Below are positions 35,519-36,858 of a stretch of 36,858 nucleotides of DNA, piece after piece. A program made the translations under genes and the position numbers. Origin of the DNA: Bacteroidota bacterium (GTDB taxonomy: Bacteria > Bacteroidota > Bacteroidia > Bacteroidales > CG2-30-32-10); the NCBI GenBank assembly GCA_013377115.1, contig JACAAW010000015.1, forward strand, positions 1-36,858. Direction: 5' to 3'. Position 1 is the first letter of the stretch; each line of letters opens with the position of its first letter. Below the pieces are notes generated by a model. That model had not been told where the DNA came from, ran no database searches, and saw only the letters and a list, made by a program, of their open reading frames with translations.

Positions 35519-35557
35519 AATTTCTTGTTTTTTTAATTCTTTAGATAGAAACATACT

Positions 35558-35593
35558 GGGCTTTTGGCACTGAGCGGAGTCGAAGTGCAGCCC
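35558..35593. repeat. 36-bp palindromic element, copy B
   Basis: Ends GGGCT and AGCCC flank GCACTGAGCGGAGTCGAAGTGC. It matches copy A at 29674-29709 in 32 of 36 positions, with the same length and orientation. It sits between two minus-strand genes and could form a hairpin in their transcript. Confidence 0.75.
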
Positions 35594-35617
35594 AAAATAG
35601 CTATCTATTTGATATAA

Positions 35618-36247
35618 TTAATAAATATATTTTCCATTTTCAAACAAATCCAGAATGCTTTCTTTTTTTTCTAATAAATAGGCCTTGATTCCTAACTTCT
35701 TTGCGGTTTCAATATGCTGGATGGAATCATCAATAAATAAAGTTTCAGCAGGAATAATACTGGCATCATTTAAAACGTGTAAAAATATTTCCTCATCAGG
35801 TTTCCGCATATGAAGATTGAATGAGAAAAATTCCTTTTCAAATAAATCAGCCAGAGAAGAGATTTGATGCTCTTTTCGTAAATTCTTGGTATAGACCTTA
35901 TAATGAATAATATTGCTATTGCTTAAAAGAAAAGTCCTGTAATTGCTTTTTAGGTTTTCTAATAAGATGATTCTTTCTTTTGGTAAGTCAAGGAGCATGG
36001 AGTTCCAGGCAAAATCAATTTCTTCATCAGAGACAGTGTGATTAAAAGAAGCTTTTAGTTCTTTTCTGAATTCCTCTGGAGAAATGAGTCCTTTTTCGAA
36101 ACCATCAAAAAGAAAATTTTGTTTTGCTTGTGAATAAAGTTCACTAAAATTAGGAAGACCGATTTTGCTAAAAGCAATCTCAGTCAGTTGGTAGTTGATG
36201 TTTAGGACGACTCCACCTAGATCAAAAATGATATTTTTAAGATTCAT
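35618..36247 (-). CDS. HAD-superfamily phosphatase (YihX-like)
   Basis: A 209-residue HAD-IA hydrolase. Motif I is IIFDLGGVVL with the nucleophile Asp9 (the second acidic residue of the usual DxD is Gly, as is common in the YihX group). Motif II is LLSNSN, motif III the Lys in HMRKPDEEIF, and motif IV TLFIDDS with two Asp. A helical cap lies at about residues 15-85. Members dephosphorylate small metabolites, such as sugar phosphates. The start at ATG 36247 fits the family. The gene may be co-transcribed with the CoA-binding gene 99 bases downstream. Confidence 0.85.
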   Translation of the reverse strand: MNLKNIIFDLGGVVLNINYQLTEIAFSKIGLPNFSELYSQAKQNFLFDGFEKGLISPEEFRKELKASFNHTVSDEEIDFAWNSMLLDLPKERIILLENLKSNYRTFLLSNSNIIHYKVYTKNLRKEHQISSLADLFEKEFFSFNLHMRKPDEEIFLHVLNDASIIPAETLFIDDSIQHIETAKKLGIKAYLLEKKESILDLFENGKYIY

Positions 36248-36266
36248 GAATTTATTTTAAAAAGCG

Positions 36267-36298
36267 CTTGTATATTTGCTTACAAATATGTAAAATTG
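36267..36298 (+). promoter_or_regulatory. Possible promoter of the tRNA gene
   Basis: CTTG (36267-36270), a 20-base spacer and TAAAATTG (36291-36298), each one base from consensus. A perfect TATATTTG at 36271-36278 is an alternative -7 box, but lacks a partner at -33. The tRNA begins at 36345. Confidence 0.35.
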
Positions 36299-36344
36299 CA
36301 CTCTCAATTCCAACAGGGAAAAAGAAAAAATTCGATTCGTCGAA

Positions 36345-36418
36345 GGGCCTATAGCTCAGTTGGTTAGAGCACCTGACTCATAATCAGGTGGTCCCTGGTT
36401 CAAGTCCAGGTGGGCCCA
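36345..36418 (+). tRNA. tRNA with anticodon CAT (tRNA-Ile2 or elongator tRNA-Met)
   Basis: A 74-base cloverleaf. The acceptor stem GGGCCTA / TGGGCCC pairs fully, with one G-T pair, and the discriminator is A. The D-arm is AGCTCAGTTGGTTAGAGCA, the anticodon stem CCTGA / TCAGG with loop CTCATAA (anticodon 36379-36381), and the T-arm CCTGG-TTCAAGT-CCAGG. The CCA end is not encoded. It is not the initiator: base pair 1-72 is intact and the anticodon stem lacks the three G-C pairs. The C4-G69 and C5-G68 pairs resemble those that TilS uses to recognise tRNA-Ile2, so an Ile (AUA) decoder with lysidine is slightly favoured. Confidence 0.93.
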
Positions 36419-36425
36419 CAAAAAG

Positions 36426-36460
36426 AACCTTGCAATCAATAAGTTGCAAGGTTTTCTTTT
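36426..36460 (+). terminator. Intrinsic terminator after the tRNA gene
   Basis: AACCTTGCAA (36426-36435) and TTGCAAGGTT (36444-36453) form a perfect 10-bp stem with an eight-base loop, followed by TTCTTTTTT. Confidence 0.85.
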
Positions 36461-36540
36461 TTCTGACATTTTCAAAATCTTGCTTTTTTATCAATATTTG
36501 CATGAAAAAATGGCAAATTACATGCAAATTAATTCTTTAA

Positions 36541-36747
36541 TTGGGCGAAGCATTTGCCCCGTTATTTAATGCACATAGTCATTCAGAACGAAGTGAAGAA
36601 TCCAATAACGAGTTGAAGGTTTTGATGCACATTGTCATTCAGAACGCAGTGAAGAATCCCTTTTCGCAACGAAAAACGCTGTTCCAATTATTTGTAAAAC
36701 AATATAAATAAATCAAACTTTTGTTGGGCGAAGCATTTGCTTCGTCC
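36541..36747. repeat. Direct repeats: two 35-bp copies flanked by two 17-bp copies
   Basis: A 35-bp unit occurs at 36569-36603 and 36625-36659 (period 56 bp) with two mismatches; its core is GTCATTCAGAACG then AGTGAAGAATCC. On the outside TTGGGCGAAGCATTTGC occurs at 36541-36557 and 36724-36740. The second outer copy forms the hairpin CGAAGCA-TT-TGCTTCG. These resemble dispersed intergenic elements of Bacteroidota. Confidence 0.75.
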
Positions 36748-36782
36748 CTAACCGTAAATTATCTGCACCCCAAACCCTAAAA

Positions 36783-36813
36783 CAAAAAAAAGCCCCCACC
36801 TCACAGCAGGGAC
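36783..36813 (-). terminator. Possible terminator for a minus-strand gene beyond the window
   Basis: Read on the minus strand, GTCCCTGC and GTGGGGGC (36813-36806 and 36799-36792) pair with several G-T pairs around a six-base loop, then a run of T follows. It would end a gene that enters from the right edge. Confidence 0.4.
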
Positions 36814-36858
36814 CTTCAATCATTCACAAATTCACCATTTAACTAATAACCAAATAAC

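Larger units (their letters stand above)
36461..36858. other. Gene-free region with repeats at the end of the window
   Basis: About 400 bases with no convincing reading frame. It holds two kinds of repeats (listed separately) and a hairpin near 36792-36813. No RNA gene other than the upstream tRNA was seen. Confidence 0.6.

Noticed and set aside
32452-36747. CRISPR array made from the short repeats
   Set aside because: The repeats are few, differ in sequence and spacing, and no cas gene is present; they are hairpin-type intergenic elements.

Overview
The window is AT-rich chromosomal DNA from a member of the Bacteroidota. This rests on the type IX secretion (T9SS) C-terminal signals (a gliding-type CHU_C domain and a type A sorting domain), promoters of the Bacteroidota form TTTG-N19-TAnnTTTG, a near absence of Shine-Dalgarno sites, and short dispersed palindromes of kinds common in this phylum. 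The species cannot be named from the sequence.

Layout. (1) 1-7.4 kb: a secreted alkaline phosphatase, a 1388-residue repeat-rich T9SS surface protein on the minus strand, and an outer-membrane beta-barrel protein. (2) 7.4-13.1 kb, minus strand: a tight operon read as IS1595-type zinc-ribbon protein, serine palmitoyltransferase-like enzyme, GNAT-fold acyltransferase (bacterial ceramide synthase type), NAD-dependent reductase (CerR type) and a membrane-anchored MutS-like ATPase. The three middle genes match the core bacterial ceramide pathway. (3) 13.3-30.9 kb, plus strand: about 14 nearly abutting genes, many with overlapping or touching stop and start codons. They encode an acyltransferase, two C45/Ntn-type amidohydrolase/acyltransferases, a glycosyltransferase-DUF2062 protein, a giant MMPL exporter-acyltransferase-methyltransferase fusion, two retinol-saturase/phytoene-desaturase-like flavoenzymes, a B12-type radical SAM protein, an unknown 125-residue protein, a thioesterase, two crotonases, a shortened AcpS-like protein and a KAS III-like enzyme without its His and Asn. 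(4) 31.0-36.9 kb: a T9SS-exported protein, a CPBP membrane protease, DusB, a CoA-binding protein, a HAD phosphatase, a CAT-anticodon tRNA, and intergenic spaces full of small palindromic repeats.

Region 3 is the most interesting part. It has the parts list of a lipid or polyene-like natural product pathway: make or modify an acyl chain, change its saturation, methylate, glycosylate and acylate it, export it by an MMPL pump, and form or cut an amide. Four enzyme families occur there twice. It has no ketosynthase II, ketoreductase, hotdog dehydratase, AMP ligase or acyl carrier protein in the window, so it is not a standard aryl polyene or dialkylresorcinol cluster as seen here. It lies divergently beside the ceramide operon, so it may modify or accompany a sphingolipid, but this is inference. 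The product is unknown.
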